From positions 124,001 to 188,000 of the forward strand of contig NZ_JAHEOJ010000020.1 in assembly GCF_018595715.1 (NCBI RefSeq): 64,000 bases of DNA. Reading direction: 5' to 3'. Below the pieces are notes generated by a model. That model saw nothing but the letters and a program-made list of their open reading frames with translations. It did no database searches and was not told the DNA's origin. Of this stretch, positions 7,419-16,441 are shown piece after piece. The position numbers and the translations under genes were made by a program. The stretch is from Glaciecola sp. XM2 (GTDB lineage Bacteria > Pseudomonadota > Gammaproteobacteria > Enterobacterales > Alteromonadaceae). The first letter of the stretch is position 1. Each line of letters starts with the position of its first letter.

Positions 7419-10400
7419 ATGCAGATTAAACGAATTGGCTATTACATTGCTTGGGCATTTTTGGCGCTTTGTATATTAGTCATCTCCATTGTGGTCTTTG
7501 CAGGAACTAACTGGGGCTTGAGATTAGCGGTGCACGCTGTCAATCAATCTGACGTGATTGAAATCACAGATGTCTCAGGTAGTTTATTCAGTGAGGTAGG
7601 CTTTGGGCATGTTCACGTTGCAAGCCCCGATGCCTTAACTGCAGATATTGATACGTTTAGACTCAACATCAGTTTAAGATGCTTGCTCGATGCAAAAATA
7701 TGCGTTGATAAAATTGCGGCTCGGGACATTAAATTAACGCTCCCGCCATCCCAACAAAGCACGCCGAGCACCGACGCGCCAAGCATCGTTACCATGCCAT
7801 TTGAGCTTGTCATTACTTCGGCACAATTTCAAAGCTTAGAAGTTGAGCAGTCATCTGTGCACGATACTCAACTTCATAAGGCACCGTTAGTCAGTGCACA
7901 AAACCTTAATATGCGTGACTTTTCTGCCTATCAAAGCTTTAAGATTGCGTCACTAGGTGTAGAGCAAGTGTTACTGTTTGCTCCGCCAACAGAGGATGGT
8001 GTGAGTGCTTCAAGCTCTGCTCAAGGCGCTGGGCAAAATCAATCGTTAGGCTTACCTGCCAATACGCCATTCTCATTGGATTTGATAAGCTCTGCGCTTG
8101 CTACGCCACCTAAGATTATCCTTCCCGATATTTTCATTCCTGTGAATGCACAACTAGCGAAAGCAAAAATAGACACCTTATGTTGGCACGTTCCAGTGAC
8201 GCGCGCTTTGCAAAACTGCGTAGGCGATATTGATAGCTCAGTAACCTTAGCATCCCAGAAGGTTTCTATTGAAGTTGTAGCCAAGGTTTCTGAGATACTG
8301 ACATCATATGGCATGGATGCTGAAACGCTCGCTGCTGATGTAGACGTAGACTTTGCAAATGAGTGGCAGTATCAACTTGAAGCCTCAATCGAGCAGGCAC
8401 CGTTATCAGAAAAAACCTTTCGCGCACTGTCTTTAATAGGCAAGGGCGATATCCATCAGTCAGACATACAAGTCTCAGCAAAAACCGAAAATGAAAGCAA
8501 AGGGCTTATACAAACAGCGTTTGTAAGTGATTTACAAGCCAGCAATCTACCCCTAACACTGCAAATAGAAGTCGATGAACTGTCGCCGCTCAATGATTTT
8601 CTATTGGTTCCATTGAATGTACAGGTTTCACAAGGGCTACTTGATATTGAGGGTGATTGGCAGCAGTACACTATCAACGCAAGTGGTGCGCTATACAAAG
8701 ACTTAGAACAGTTTAGCGGCATGTCCAATGTTTCACTCATCGCAAGTGCCTCTGCACAAGATGTTCGATTGAATATCAATGAGTTACGTACCGATGGGGC
8801 GTTAGGGCAAGCCCTTGTTTCAGGTGAAGTATTGCTTGACTCACAACTAGCAGAGCTGACTTTGCAAACGAACTTAAATGTATCACTAGGCAAATTTGAT
8901 ATTGGCGTGTTTTCTCACGATGTAAAAAGTGATTTAAATGGTCAAGTCACACTTGAACATCAGTACACCGATTCATGGATGCGCGGACAAATGCTCTGTG
9001 AAGATGTGAAAGGCACAGTGCAAGGCTATGAATTAAGCGTAAACTGCGATGTTGATATCTCCAAAGCAGGCAAAGTGAGTATCCGTGAGATGGATATTCG
9101 CCAAGGAAACAATATTGTGACCGCTGATGGAGTCTTGCAGCTTGCAGATACCCGCTATGCACAAATGACTGCCAAGCAGTGGCTTGGCAGCGAGGCGCAA
9201 TTGAACCTTCAAGTTGATTTGGATAATGTAAATGCATTACTCGAAACTATTAGGGGCCAAGTAAATGGCCAAGGGACGTTATCAGGTACCCTCCTGCGTC
9301 CGCAATTAGACCTTGAGGCAAGCCTTGTTGATTTTGAGTTTAATGATATAGGTTTAGAGCAGGCAAACGTGTCTATGACCGTTGACGCAGGTGATGATTA
9401 TCGCACCGAGTTGAATCTTGAAATGGCCGAATTAGCGATTGGTCAGACCGTGGTGAATGAGCTTATGTTAACCGCAACGGGCGATCAAACGCTGCATACA
9501 CTCAATCTGTCGGTGTTAAACGAAAACGTACGTACTGCACATGAATTTGAGGGAACGCTTACTTTAACCGACACCCAACAAAAGTGGTTAGGAAATTGGC
9601 GTAATGCTCATGTCACATTGCCTTTTTCGAGACTACAGTTAGCACAGCAAGTGCCAATTGAGGCGGATTTAATACAGATGCTTGTGCTGATTGATGAACA
9701 CTGCTGGGAATCAGATACAGGGGCGCAAAACATCTGTTTTAATGGCCTTGAGTATCGTGAAGGTATTGCCAGTGGGCAAGCCGATATAGCATATGACATA
9801 GCAACGGTGCTTCGCCATTATGCGCCCGACATGATCCTCGCAGAATCTACCTTGCCATTTGCAAGCAATGTTGAGTTTACTTACTCACAGGAAAAAGGGC
9901 TCAATGCGAGCGCATATAACCGGGTGATCGGCGGTTTAATTGAAACCGAGAGTCACTCTTTGGCATTAACCGCCTTGGTTGCAAATATGGATGTTGAAGA
10001 GAATGAATTATACGCAGCAGTATTTGCAGGGTCAGAAGCGACCGGCACAATCGGTATTCAATCGCAGCTAAATCTGCGCCCAGATGCTCGCGAGCACAAT
10101 GGAAAAGTGCGTATAACTGGGTTGGACTTAAGCGTGCTTGAACGTTTCATACCTAGTACCTATAGTATTTTGGGCATGGTTAATGCTGATATCGATTTTG
10201 CGGGTGCGTTATTTGAGCCCCAGCTTGATGGTTACATGAATATTAATAATGGCGAACTCATTCTTGATGCTTATACCTATCCGCTAACTAATTTCAATCA
10301 AAGTATTCAATTTAAAGGGCAACAGGCAAGTGTTAATGGAGACTTTAAGCTAGGTAAAGGAACCGGGCAATACACGGCTGACTTAGGTTTGTATCCAGAA

Positions 10401-11417
10401 TTTAAAGTACGCGGTGAGATTATTGGAACTGATATGCAATTTTCAGTGCGAGACTCTGTAGCACAAATCTCCCCAGACGTGCGTTTTACGGCTGATGCTA
10501 ACACACTAACGCTATCGGGAAACATCGCTATTCCAAGTGCTGAAATAAAGATTGAAGAGCTGCCTGAAAATGCAAAAACGCCGAGTACCGATACCATCAT
10601 AATTGGTCAGGAGCCTGAGCCGCCGATTATCCCAATGGCGCTTGATATCGATTTGAATATTCTAATCGATGAACCTAAAAACGCATTTGTAGCCATAAAT
10701 GCGCTGGATTTAGAAGCGAAGTTATCAGGGGACTTAAACCTCAAAGTAAAGCAAGAACGTCGTCTTAGTGACAACACTTTACGGCCGATGACCACAAGTT
10801 TGAATGGCGAGGTCAATATTCTTGAAGGTAGCTATGAAGCCTATGGTCAGATGTTACTTGTGCGATCTGGGAAGATATTTTTTAGTGGCGAGCCGAGCCT
10901 GCCGCAGTTTGATATAAGAGCCATTAGGAACCCGTTAAACACTAACGGTGATGTGATCGCAGGTGTGCAAATTTCAGGTAATCCGGTGATGCCGCGTGTA
11001 GAGTTGTTCTCCGAACCACCTATGATACAGGCAAAGCAATTGTCTTATTTACTGCAAGGGCAAGATCTTACTAGTGGTGCACAGGGCGATTCGGTAGGTA
11101 CCGACACAACGCTTATCAATATGCTCGTGAACTTCGGCGTAGGGCGCAGTGAAAATGGTATTGGTAGGTTTGGTCGAGCAATTGGCTTTGACGCACTCAA
11201 TGTAGGTACCGCTGGTGCTGGCGATAGTACCCAGGTGCAAATATCGGGAAGGCTTTCTGAGAACATTCAAATTACCTATGGTATTGGCGTGTTTGATTCT
11301 CAAAGCGTTGTCGCGCTGAAATATCAAATACTGCCCAAGTTATTTATTGAAGCAAAAAGTGGTATTAACAACTCTGTGGATTTGTTTTATCAGATGACGC
11401 GGGGTGAAAATGAGTAA
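7419..11417 (+). CDS. tamB: TamB, inner-membrane-anchored AsmA-like/DUF490 bridging protein
   Basis: 1332 residues, close to the usual 1260-1350. One N-terminal membrane anchor (about 9-30) is followed by a long periplasmic beta-rich region typical of the repeating-beta-groove lipid-bridge proteins, and the conserved DUF490/TamB C-terminal domain (about 990-1332). The last includes 'LNGEVNILEGSYEAYGQML', 'FDIRAIRNP', 'LSYLLQGQ' and 'ISGRLSENIQITYGIGVFD'. It begins two bases after tamA, so the two are co-translated. The role, from established work on TamB/YhdP/YdbH, is bulk phospholipid transfer to the outer membrane and assistance to barrel assembly together with TamA. Confidence 0.95.
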   Translation: MQIKRIGYYIAWAFLALCILVISIVVFAGTNWGLRLAVHAVNQSDVIEITDVSGSLFSEVGFGHVHVASPDALTADIDTFRLNISLRCLLDAKICVDKIAARDIKLTLPPSQQSTPSTDAPSIVTMPFELVITSAQFQSLEVEQSSVHDTQLHKAPLVSAQNLNMRDFSAYQSFKIASLGVEQVLLFAPPTEDGVSASSSAQGAGQNQSLGLPANTPFSLDLISSALATPPKIILPDIFIPVNAQLAKAKIDTLCWHVPVTRALQNCVGDIDSSVTLASQKVSIEVVAKVSEILTSYGMDAETLAADVDVDFANEWQYQLEASIEQAPLSEKTFRALSLIGKGDIHQSDIQVSAKTENESKGLIQTAFVSDLQASNLPLTLQIEVDELSPLNDFLLVPLNVQVSQGLLDIEGDWQQYTINASGALYKDLEQFSGMSNVSLIASASAQDVRLNINELRTDGALGQALVSGEVLLDSQLAELTLQTNLNVSLGKFDIGVFSHDVKSDLNGQVTLEHQYTDSWMRGQMLCEDVKGTVQGYELSVNCDVDISKAGKVSIREMDIRQGNNIVTADGVLQLADTRYAQMTAKQWLGSEAQLNLQVDLDNVNALLETIRGQVNGQGTLSGTLLRPQLDLEASLVDFEFNDIGLEQANVSMTVDAGDDYRTELNLEMAELAIGQTVVNELMLTATGDQTLHTLNLSVLNENVRTAHEFEGTLTLTDTQQKWLGNWRNAHVTLPFSRLQLAQQVPIEADLIQMLVLIDEHCWESDTGAQNICFNGLEYREGIASGQADIAYDIATVLRHYAPDMILAESTLPFASNVEFTYSQEKGLNASAYNRVIGGLIETESHSLALTALVANMDVEENELYAAVFAGSEATGTIGIQSQLNLRPDAREHNGKVRITGLDLSVLERFIPSTYSILGMVNADIDFAGALFEPQLDGYMNINNGELILDAYTYPLTNFNQSIQFKGQQASVNGDFKLGKGTGQYTADLGLYPEFKVRGEIIGTDMQFSVRDSVAQISPDVRFTADANTLTLSGNIAIPSAEIKIEELPENAKTPSTDTIIIGQEPEPPIIPMALDIDLNILIDEPKNAFVAINALDLEAKLSGDLNLKVKQERRLSDNTLRPMTTSLNGEVNILEGSYEAYGQMLLVRSGKIFFSGEPSLPQFDIRAIRNPLNTNGDVIAGVQISGNPVMPRVELFSEPPMIQAKQLSYLLQGQDLTSGAQGDSVGTDTTLINMLVNFGVGRSENGIGRFGRAIGFDALNVGTAGAGDSTQVQISGRLSENIQITYGIGVFDSQSVVALKYQILPKLFIEAKSGINNSVDLFYQMTRGENE

Positions 11418-11449
11418 GTTTTACTGCGTCTGCGTAGGTGTGTAAATAT

Positions 11450-11484
11450 GCATTTGCCCCAGCGCTAAGCTAATGGGCAAATGC
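11450..11484. terminator. hairpin between convergent tamB and the LuxR-type gene
   Basis: Perfect 10-bp stem GCATTTGCCC (11450-11459) / GGGCAAATGC (11475-11484) with a 15-base loop, placed 33 bases after the tamB stop and 17 bases after the minus-strand HTH gene stop. No clear U run on either strand; its position suggests bidirectional termination. Confidence 0.55.
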
Positions 11485-11501
11485 CAAAGACGGAAGGTTC
11501 A

Positions 11502-11723
11502 TTAAGACTGCAAACTCGCCATTTGTTGGTAATAACCTGCCACTAGCGCATGGCGACTGCGAATATTTAATTTTTTATAAATATTATGGCAGTGAAATTT
11601 CACCGTGCGCTCGGAGATAAACAGCTGCGAGGCAATTCGTTTGTTAGGTAAGCCTTCTAAAATCTTTTCGGCTATTTGTTGTTCACGGTTCGAGAGTACT
11701 TCATTGTAGTTTTCAAATGACAT
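11502..11723 (-). CDS. stand-alone LuxR/GerE-type helix-turn-helix regulator
   Basis: 73 residues from the ATG at 11723. This start is preferred over the ATG at 11744 because AAGGA lies 7 bases before it, inside the end of the ABC gene, and only one base separates it from that gene's TAA. The protein is essentially just the four-helix GerE DNA-binding domain: 'LSNREQQIAEKILEGLPNKRIASQLFISERTVKFHCHNIYKKLNIRSR' has the family core (LSxRE, NKxIA, SERTVKxHxxNIYxKL). There is no receiver or ligand domain. It is the last gene of the exporter operon and probably regulates that operon or its unseen cargo gene. A few other bacteriocin-type clusters carry such mini-regulators. Recognition of the HTH is firm; the target is inferred. 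Confidence 0.85.
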   Translation of the reverse strand: MSFENYNEVLSNREQQIAEKILEGLPNKRIASQLFISERTVKFHCHNIYKKLNIRSRHALVAGYYQQMASLQS

Positions 11724-11724
11724 T

Positions 11725-13941
11725 TTATATTCCTTTTTGGTCATTGTTTAGGGTGGGTCGACTGTCCTTAAACTGAGCGGTAACATCGGTTACGCCGTGT
11801 TTTGATAGTCGAAGTATATGTTGCGCACTGGCAATGGTTTCAGGCCGGTGTGCAATCATAATTTTGGTGATTTTAAGATTTTGTAAATGCGCATTGAGTC
11901 GCTTTTCGGTAGCGATATCAAGGTGGCTGCTCGCCTCATCTAAGAGCAACACTTTCGGCATCCGATAAAGCGCCCTTGCAATTAATACACGCTGCTTTTG
12001 ACCACCGCTAAGGGCATCGCCCATATCGCCTACGGTGGTCTGATATTGCATGGTCATAGCCATGATATCCTCATGAATGCATGCAATCTGGGCGCATTTT
12101 ATGGCGCGTTCTAGGTGAATTTTTTCATCAAATTGTGTGATGTTCTCTAATATACTGCCCGATAAGAGTTGATCATCTTGCAATACAGCCGCCAAACCAT
12201 GTGAATCTCTATTGTTTGTCGTTAAGGGATGGCCATTAATGCTAATTTGGCCCGTTTCGCAAGTGAGTAGACCGAGCAAACAGTTGAGCAAGGTGGACTT
12301 TCCACAGCCGCTTTGTCCAATAATGGCTAGGCTGTGCCCTGAGGGAACCTCAAACGACACGTTCTCAAAAATGGGTGCTTTGCTTTGTGAATACCTAAAG
12401 GAGATGTTGTTGACACTTATCAAGCCTCTGTTCACATCGGGGCTGAAGCTCTTTTCGCAAGCTTGTGCGATGCGAAGGCTTTGCTTTGCTTGGAATACAT
12501 CGTTTGCTTCAGGAGAGGTTAATACGATGTCGGCAACACGCTCTAAGTGTACGCTGAGCATTTTAAACTCAATCCACTTTTCAATTAACGCGCTCATCGA
12601 GCCTATAAAGCGGCCTTTGTAACTGACAAACGCAAACAACATCCCCACTGTAAAGTTTTGCGCCATTACTAGCTGCGCTGCTAAGTAAATCACCAATAGA
12701 TTTTCAAAACCAAACAACACCTTATTGATAATAGAAAAGCGGATTTTCCAGCTCTCTAGACTGATGCGTTTATTTAGGGCAGTTATTAGCTTATTAGACC
12801 ATTTAGCGTGAGATGAGCTAAGGCTGTCATTGAGTTTGAGCGTGCGTATTGCTCGGATAGATTGCATGAAATAGCTTTGCTCGTGCGCATCGGCATGCAG
12901 TACTTCTTTGTTTATTCGGCGCACCGGGTAGAAAAACGCCCAACGCAGCAAGCTATACACAAGCACAATCGTCAGTACGACAATTGTCAATTGCCATGAG
13001 TAGACCAGCATTACAAGCAGGGTGATAAGCACCATAATGCCGTCGATAAGCGCTGCAATAATGCCTGATGTAATAAGCTCTCTAATGTGCTGTACAGACG
13101 CAAACCGACTAACAATGTCACCCATATGCCTACGCATGAAATAATCTGTTGGCAACGAAAGTAAGTGCGAGAATACGCTGGACGATAAGAACGCGCTAAA
13201 GCGCATAGAGAATTCCAGCATCACACGCTGGCGGATGAAGTCGGTTAAGGTGTCTACCAGCAGTAATAAGCCGAAACCAACGGCGAGGGTAAATAAAAGG
13301 CTTTCATCAGCTTTTACCAGGACCTCATCGATTACGGTTTGCATATAAAATGGTGCGACGACCGCAAATAGTTGTAGCATCAGTGATAAGCCGATTAACA
13401 AAAATAGCTGGCGTTTAAGCCCCGTAGCGCCTCTTGCGAAGTCTCTGAGTCGCAGGCCGACCTGCGCTTTCACCTTGGTAAAGTCTTGATTGGGGGTTAG
13501 TTCAAGCGCGACGCCAGTAAAGCTTTCGTTAACTTCATGCGTAGCGACAAAGCGCTTTCCAATGGCTGGATCGGCGATGTAGATCCCGCCTTTGCTTACT
13601 TTTATTAGCACCACAAAATGTGAAAAATTCCAATGCAAGATAGCCGGCTGGCGAAGTTGATTCAGGTCATCTAGAGGCACTTTTAGCGCTCTGGAAGATA
13701 GGCCAAGCAAAGCGGCTTGTTCAATGATATTTTTTAAGCTTACGCCTTGACCGTCATCACTCGCACAAAGGCGCAATGATGCTAAGTTGACGCCGTTTCC
13801 ATGATAGTTTGCAATCATGCAAAGACAGGCCATGCCGCATTCATTTGCCTCGTCTTGCATCACTAAACGCACCTTGCGCGATGATGTAAATTGCAGTGAC
13901 GAAGAAAGTAGGCCGGATGTAATGCTTTTTGTGACCATCAT
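11725..13941 (-). CDS. peptidase-containing ABC transporter (C39 bacteriocin/peptide exporter)
   Basis: 738 residues with the three-part layout of CvaB/LagD/RaxB exporters. The N-terminal C39 peptidase has all catalytic residues: Cys35 (ANECGMACL), His108 (NFSHFVVL) and Asp124 (IADPAIG); it should cut double-glycine leader peptides. Six membrane helices occupy about 165-460. The ATPase has Walker A GQSGCGKST (about 540), signature LSGGQKQR (about 640), Walker B VLLLDEASS (about 660) and an H-loop histidine in IAHRPE (about 693). It overlaps the start of the HlyD gene by 4 bases (ATG/stop overlap, 13938-13941), so the two are coupled. The outer-membrane exit would be a TolC-type channel; a tolC is present at 30.1 kb. 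No leader peptide gene was found nearby. Confidence 0.93.
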   Translation of the reverse strand: MMVTKSITSGLLSSSLQFTSSRKVRLVMQDEANECGMACLCMIANYHGNGVNLASLRLCASDDGQGVSLKNIIEQAALLGLSSRALKVPLDDLNQLRQPAILHWNFSHFVVLIKVSKGGIYIADPAIGKRFVATHEVNESFTGVALELTPNQDFTKVKAQVGLRLRDFARGATGLKRQLFLLIGLSLMLQLFAVVAPFYMQTVIDEVLVKADESLLFTLAVGFGLLLLVDTLTDFIRQRVMLEFSMRFSAFLSSSVFSHLLSLPTDYFMRRHMGDIVSRFASVQHIRELITSGIIAALIDGIMVLITLLVMLVYSWQLTIVVLTIVLVYSLLRWAFFYPVRRINKEVLHADAHEQSYFMQSIRAIRTLKLNDSLSSSHAKWSNKLITALNKRISLESWKIRFSIINKVLFGFENLLVIYLAAQLVMAQNFTVGMLFAFVSYKGRFIGSMSALIEKWIEFKMLSVHLERVADIVLTSPEANDVFQAKQSLRIAQACEKSFSPDVNRGLISVNNISFRYSQSKAPIFENVSFEVPSGHSLAIIGQSGCGKSTLLNCLLGLLTCETGQISINGHPLTTNNRDSHGLAAVLQDDQLLSGSILENITQFDEKIHLERAIKCAQIACIHEDIMAMTMQYQTTVGDMGDALSGGQKQRVLIARALYRMPKVLLLDEASSHLDIATEKRLNAHLQNLKITKIMIAHRPETIASAQHILRLSKHGVTDVTAQFKDSRPTLNNDQKGI

Positions 13942-15194
13942 ATGCTCCCTCTAATGTTATAAAGCGGTGCAAGTAACCATTCCATCAAGCTCCTTTCAGA
14001 GAGCGTGACATCTGCTTGCAGTGTCATCCCTTCTTTAAGAGGCACGCGCTCTCCTTTTGCCGTAATAAAGGTCTTTTCTAAAGAGGCTTGTGTGACGAAG
14101 GCCGCTTGCTGAAGTGCAATAGGGTGTGTTTGATTTTCACCGGGTAAGCTCACTGTGTTGGCGATGCGAGTGACCGATGCTGCAATGCTGCCATATTTTT
14201 GATATGCGAATGCGTCTAGGCGCATTTGTATTGCTTGTTCAGATTCTATAAAGCCGACTGAACTGGTAGGCACAAACAAAACCGCGCTAAAAGAAGGCTT
14301 GGAAGGCGAAATTTTCATTAACACCAAATAGCGTGATACGTCCTCTCCCACTTGGATATTGATATTACTAACAACGCCATCGCGCGGCGCGTAAAGCGTA
14401 TATTCAGCTTGTGCCTGACGTTGATTAATCTGTTGCGATAGAGGTAATTGATTAAGCTGAGTTTGAGTAGTTTGCTGTTTAATTTGCTGGCCCAATGATA
14501 TCGCTTGGGCTCGATATTCCAGCAGTGTTGTTAGCGTATCGGACAGTTGCAATTCAACTTGTGTTTGTTGTTGCTTAATTATGAGGTTCGATTGTTTGGC
14601 GTTAGTGAGTGCTTCGTTACTAATGAGCTGGCGAGCATGTAAACTTTCTAATTTACGCACTTGAGCAAGGCTTAGAGAAATGCGCTCGTCTATCACCTTA
14701 GCTTGATTTTGTAAGGCTTTGCGTTTTTCCTTCATGGCATTTATCTGTAAGTTTACATGGTGTTGTTGCTGCTCAAGTTGTGCCTTGCGCTGCTCGCTGG
14801 TCAATGACAGTAGTTTTATTTGTTGGTTAAGGTTATTTAGGGAGTTTTCATTCGCAGTGATGCCCATGAGCGAGTGCACAGGGCGCACAATAGTCACTAA
14901 TGCTTGACCCTGTTGTACACTGTCGCCATTTTTAACGTAAATCGTTTTAGCAAGGCCTGCGGGCTCCTTTGGTGAAATGGCAATACTAGGCTGGTCCGCG
15001 GTAATGTAGCCTCTTACACTGACCGTTTCTGTAAACGTGTAATGCGTAAGAAACAATAATGCGGCAATTAACCATGCAAATAAGGCGGTACAGACTACCC
15101 AAACGCGACGTTTGGGTAACAACAAAGCGCTACCTAACTTTTGGTTGCTGTGCGCTTGTATTGCTGTTTGGCGATATAGAGTAGAGCCCTGCAT
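13938..15194 (-). CDS. HlyD/CvaA-family membrane fusion protein of the peptide exporter
   Basis: 418 residues. It has a cytoplasmic N-terminus, one membrane anchor (about 31-51), a first lipoyl half (about 70-110, 'IYVKNGDSVQQGQALVTI'), a long coiled coil rich in Gln, Lys and Leu (about 115-235), a second lipoyl half ('YTLYAPRDGVVSNINIQVGEDV', about 260-282) and a beta-barrel end with 'LKEGMTLQADVTLSERSLMEWLLAPLYNIRG', the typical end of HlyD adaptors of C39 exporters. It is the first gene of the minus-strand operon that runs into the ABC exporter and the HTH protein. It would connect the inner-membrane exporter to a TolC channel. Confidence 0.93.
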   Translation of the reverse strand: MQGSTLYRQTAIQAHSNQKLGSALLLPKRRVWVVCTALFAWLIAALLFLTHYTFTETVSVRGYITADQPSIAISPKEPAGLAKTIYVKNGDSVQQGQALVTIVRPVHSLMGITANENSLNNLNQQIKLLSLTSEQRKAQLEQQQHHVNLQINAMKEKRKALQNQAKVIDERISLSLAQVRKLESLHARQLISNEALTNAKQSNLIIKQQQTQVELQLSDTLTTLLEYRAQAISLGQQIKQQTTQTQLNQLPLSQQINQRQAQAEYTLYAPRDGVVSNINIQVGEDVSRYLVLMKISPSKPSFSAVLFVPTSSVGFIESEQAIQMRLDAFAYQKYGSIAASVTRIANTVSLPGENQTHPIALQQAAFVTQASLEKTFITAKGERVPLKEGMTLQADVTLSERSLMEWLLAPLYNIRGSI

Positions 15195-15644
15195 CTAGTT
15201 TGTCCCTCACTACGAAAATGTGATACCAGATTAAAAGACGGGCTAAATCTGTTCAGTCAATTTGGGGACAAGTGAGATTAATTTGGAGACAAGGGTGTTG
15301 ATTTAAACGTGTTCTTAGTGCTTGTAGTGTATCGCTTTTGTTCTTAAGCCTCTGATTTAAAAAGTTTATTGTTATTTTTGCTTGGGCGGTGAGTAATACG
15401 TAGGCAGAGCATCGGTTGTCTCGTAATGACCTAAAATTGAGATGTTGGCATGAATGTTTAAATACTAAATATCCGCTAAAAATAAAGATATGTTGGATTT
15501 TTAGAGCGGTTTGCCAAACAGCGCTACCTTTAGCAGATTGGCAAGGAGACAAGCGTCATTATTGAAACTGATTAGTAACGGTAACTAAAACAGGGTGACC
15601 AAACCCTAGTTTTTATCTAAAATGATGCAAAAACCAGACGGAAT
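15195..15644. other. intergenic stretch upstream of the exporter operon, with short direct repeats
   Basis: 450 bases between divergent genes. It contains two copies of a 14-base repeat (15259-15293) and a third partial copy near 15541. An open frame on the minus strand (15253-15552) has no ribosome site and no recognisable domain. I found no double-glycine leader peptide here, although this is the most likely place for one. Confidence 0.55.
15259..15293. repeat. direct repeat AATTTGGrGACAAG, two copies 21 bases apart
   Basis: AATTTGGGGACAAG at 15259-15272 and AATTTGGAGACAAG at 15280-15293, identical but for one base. AAGGAGACAAG near 15542-15552 is a partial third copy. The GGGGACAAG-type core resembles short repeats often left beside REP-associated (Y1) transposase genes in gammaproteobacteria, but no transposase is recognisable here. 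Confidence 0.55.
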
Positions 15645-16412
15645 TTGACATTGATAGCAGGTCATAAGTACTTATGGTTAGCGTTAGCTGGGCTATTGTT
15701 AGTTTCAGGCATAGCGACTGGCGCAAATTTACGGTCACAGATCACCACTGCAGAAGTAACAATCTATATAGACCACACCACATTGGTATCGATCTCTGCT
15801 GCGAAAGACCCAAACACTTCCTATTCGATGGAGAAGTTAAACGAGCTACTCGCGCTGAGTGGTTTGGAGTACCAAATCGAATATCTGCCTTGGACGAGAG
15901 CGTTAAGAGAGGTCGAAACAAATCCTCGAAGCTTTATATATCAAATCCTGAGAACGCCCGAGCGTGAAAATAATTACTACTGGCTAATGCCCGCTTCAGT
16001 AGCTGAACGCATCGCTTTATATAGTAGCAATGGGCTAGCTACTGATGATGTTATGCTTGATATTAAAGCAGGTGAATTCAGCGCAGCATGCTATCTAGAA
16101 TCTGCACAATGCACTATGTTAGAGCAAATAGGCTTCCCTAAAGACAATATTGTGGTCATCCCGTCTCAATCCCTGACCGCCGAAGAAAAACTCCTGTTAC
16201 AAGCCAGGGTTGATTTTATACTGGCATTCCCAAGTGTGATTCAACACAATTTGACAGTGTTAGGCGAGGATGCTTCGAAAGTCACAAAACATATCAGTTT
16301 TGATATGCCACCTGATTATTTAGCGGCCTCTAAGCAAGTTGACCCAAACTTGCTAGAGGCAATGCGTAATGCGGTTAAACGACTTGCAGAATCTGACCCC
16401 AACACGCCATAG
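15645..16412 (+). CDS. periplasmic solute-binding-like protein (SBP_bac_3 type)
   Basis: 255 residues. Start codons are TTG (15645 or 15651); an N-terminal signal sequence (WLALAGLLLVSGIATGA, about 9-27) fits export. The rest has the shape of the small family-3 solute-binding domain proteins common in Alteromonadales: 'YSMEKLNELLALSGLEYQIEYLPWTRALREVETNPRS' is the first lobe with the PWxRAxxE motif, then 'FIYQILRTPERENNYYWLMP', a second lobe, and a return strand. No permease or ATPase is adjacent, so it may be a stand-alone sensor or scavenging protein rather than part of an ABC importer. The ligand is not readable. It ends 30 bases from the convergent amidohydrolase gene with no hairpin between them. 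Confidence 0.7.
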   Translation: MTLIAGHKYLWLALAGLLLVSGIATGANLRSQITTAEVTIYIDHTTLVSISAAKDPNTSYSMEKLNELLALSGLEYQIEYLPWTRALREVETNPRSFIYQILRTPERENNYYWLMPASVAERIALYSSNGLATDDVMLDIKAGEFSAACYLESAQCTMLEQIGFPKDNIVVIPSQSLTAEEKLLLQARVDFILAFPSVIQHNLTVLGEDASKVTKHISFDMPPDYLAASKQVDPNLLEAMRNAVKRLAESDPNTP

Positions 16413-16441
16413 TTTACTTTGATTTATCTCTTCAAATGCGG

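Noticed and set aside
8456-8893. 145-codon open frame antisense to tamB
   Set aside because: Lies wholly within a well-supported tamB, with Ser/Cys-rich translation typical of antisense frames.
15253-15552. 99-codon open frame on the minus strand upstream of the exporter operon
   Set aside because: No ribosome site, no recognised domain, and its end runs through the direct repeats. It was considered as a leader peptide gene, but there is no double-glycine motif.
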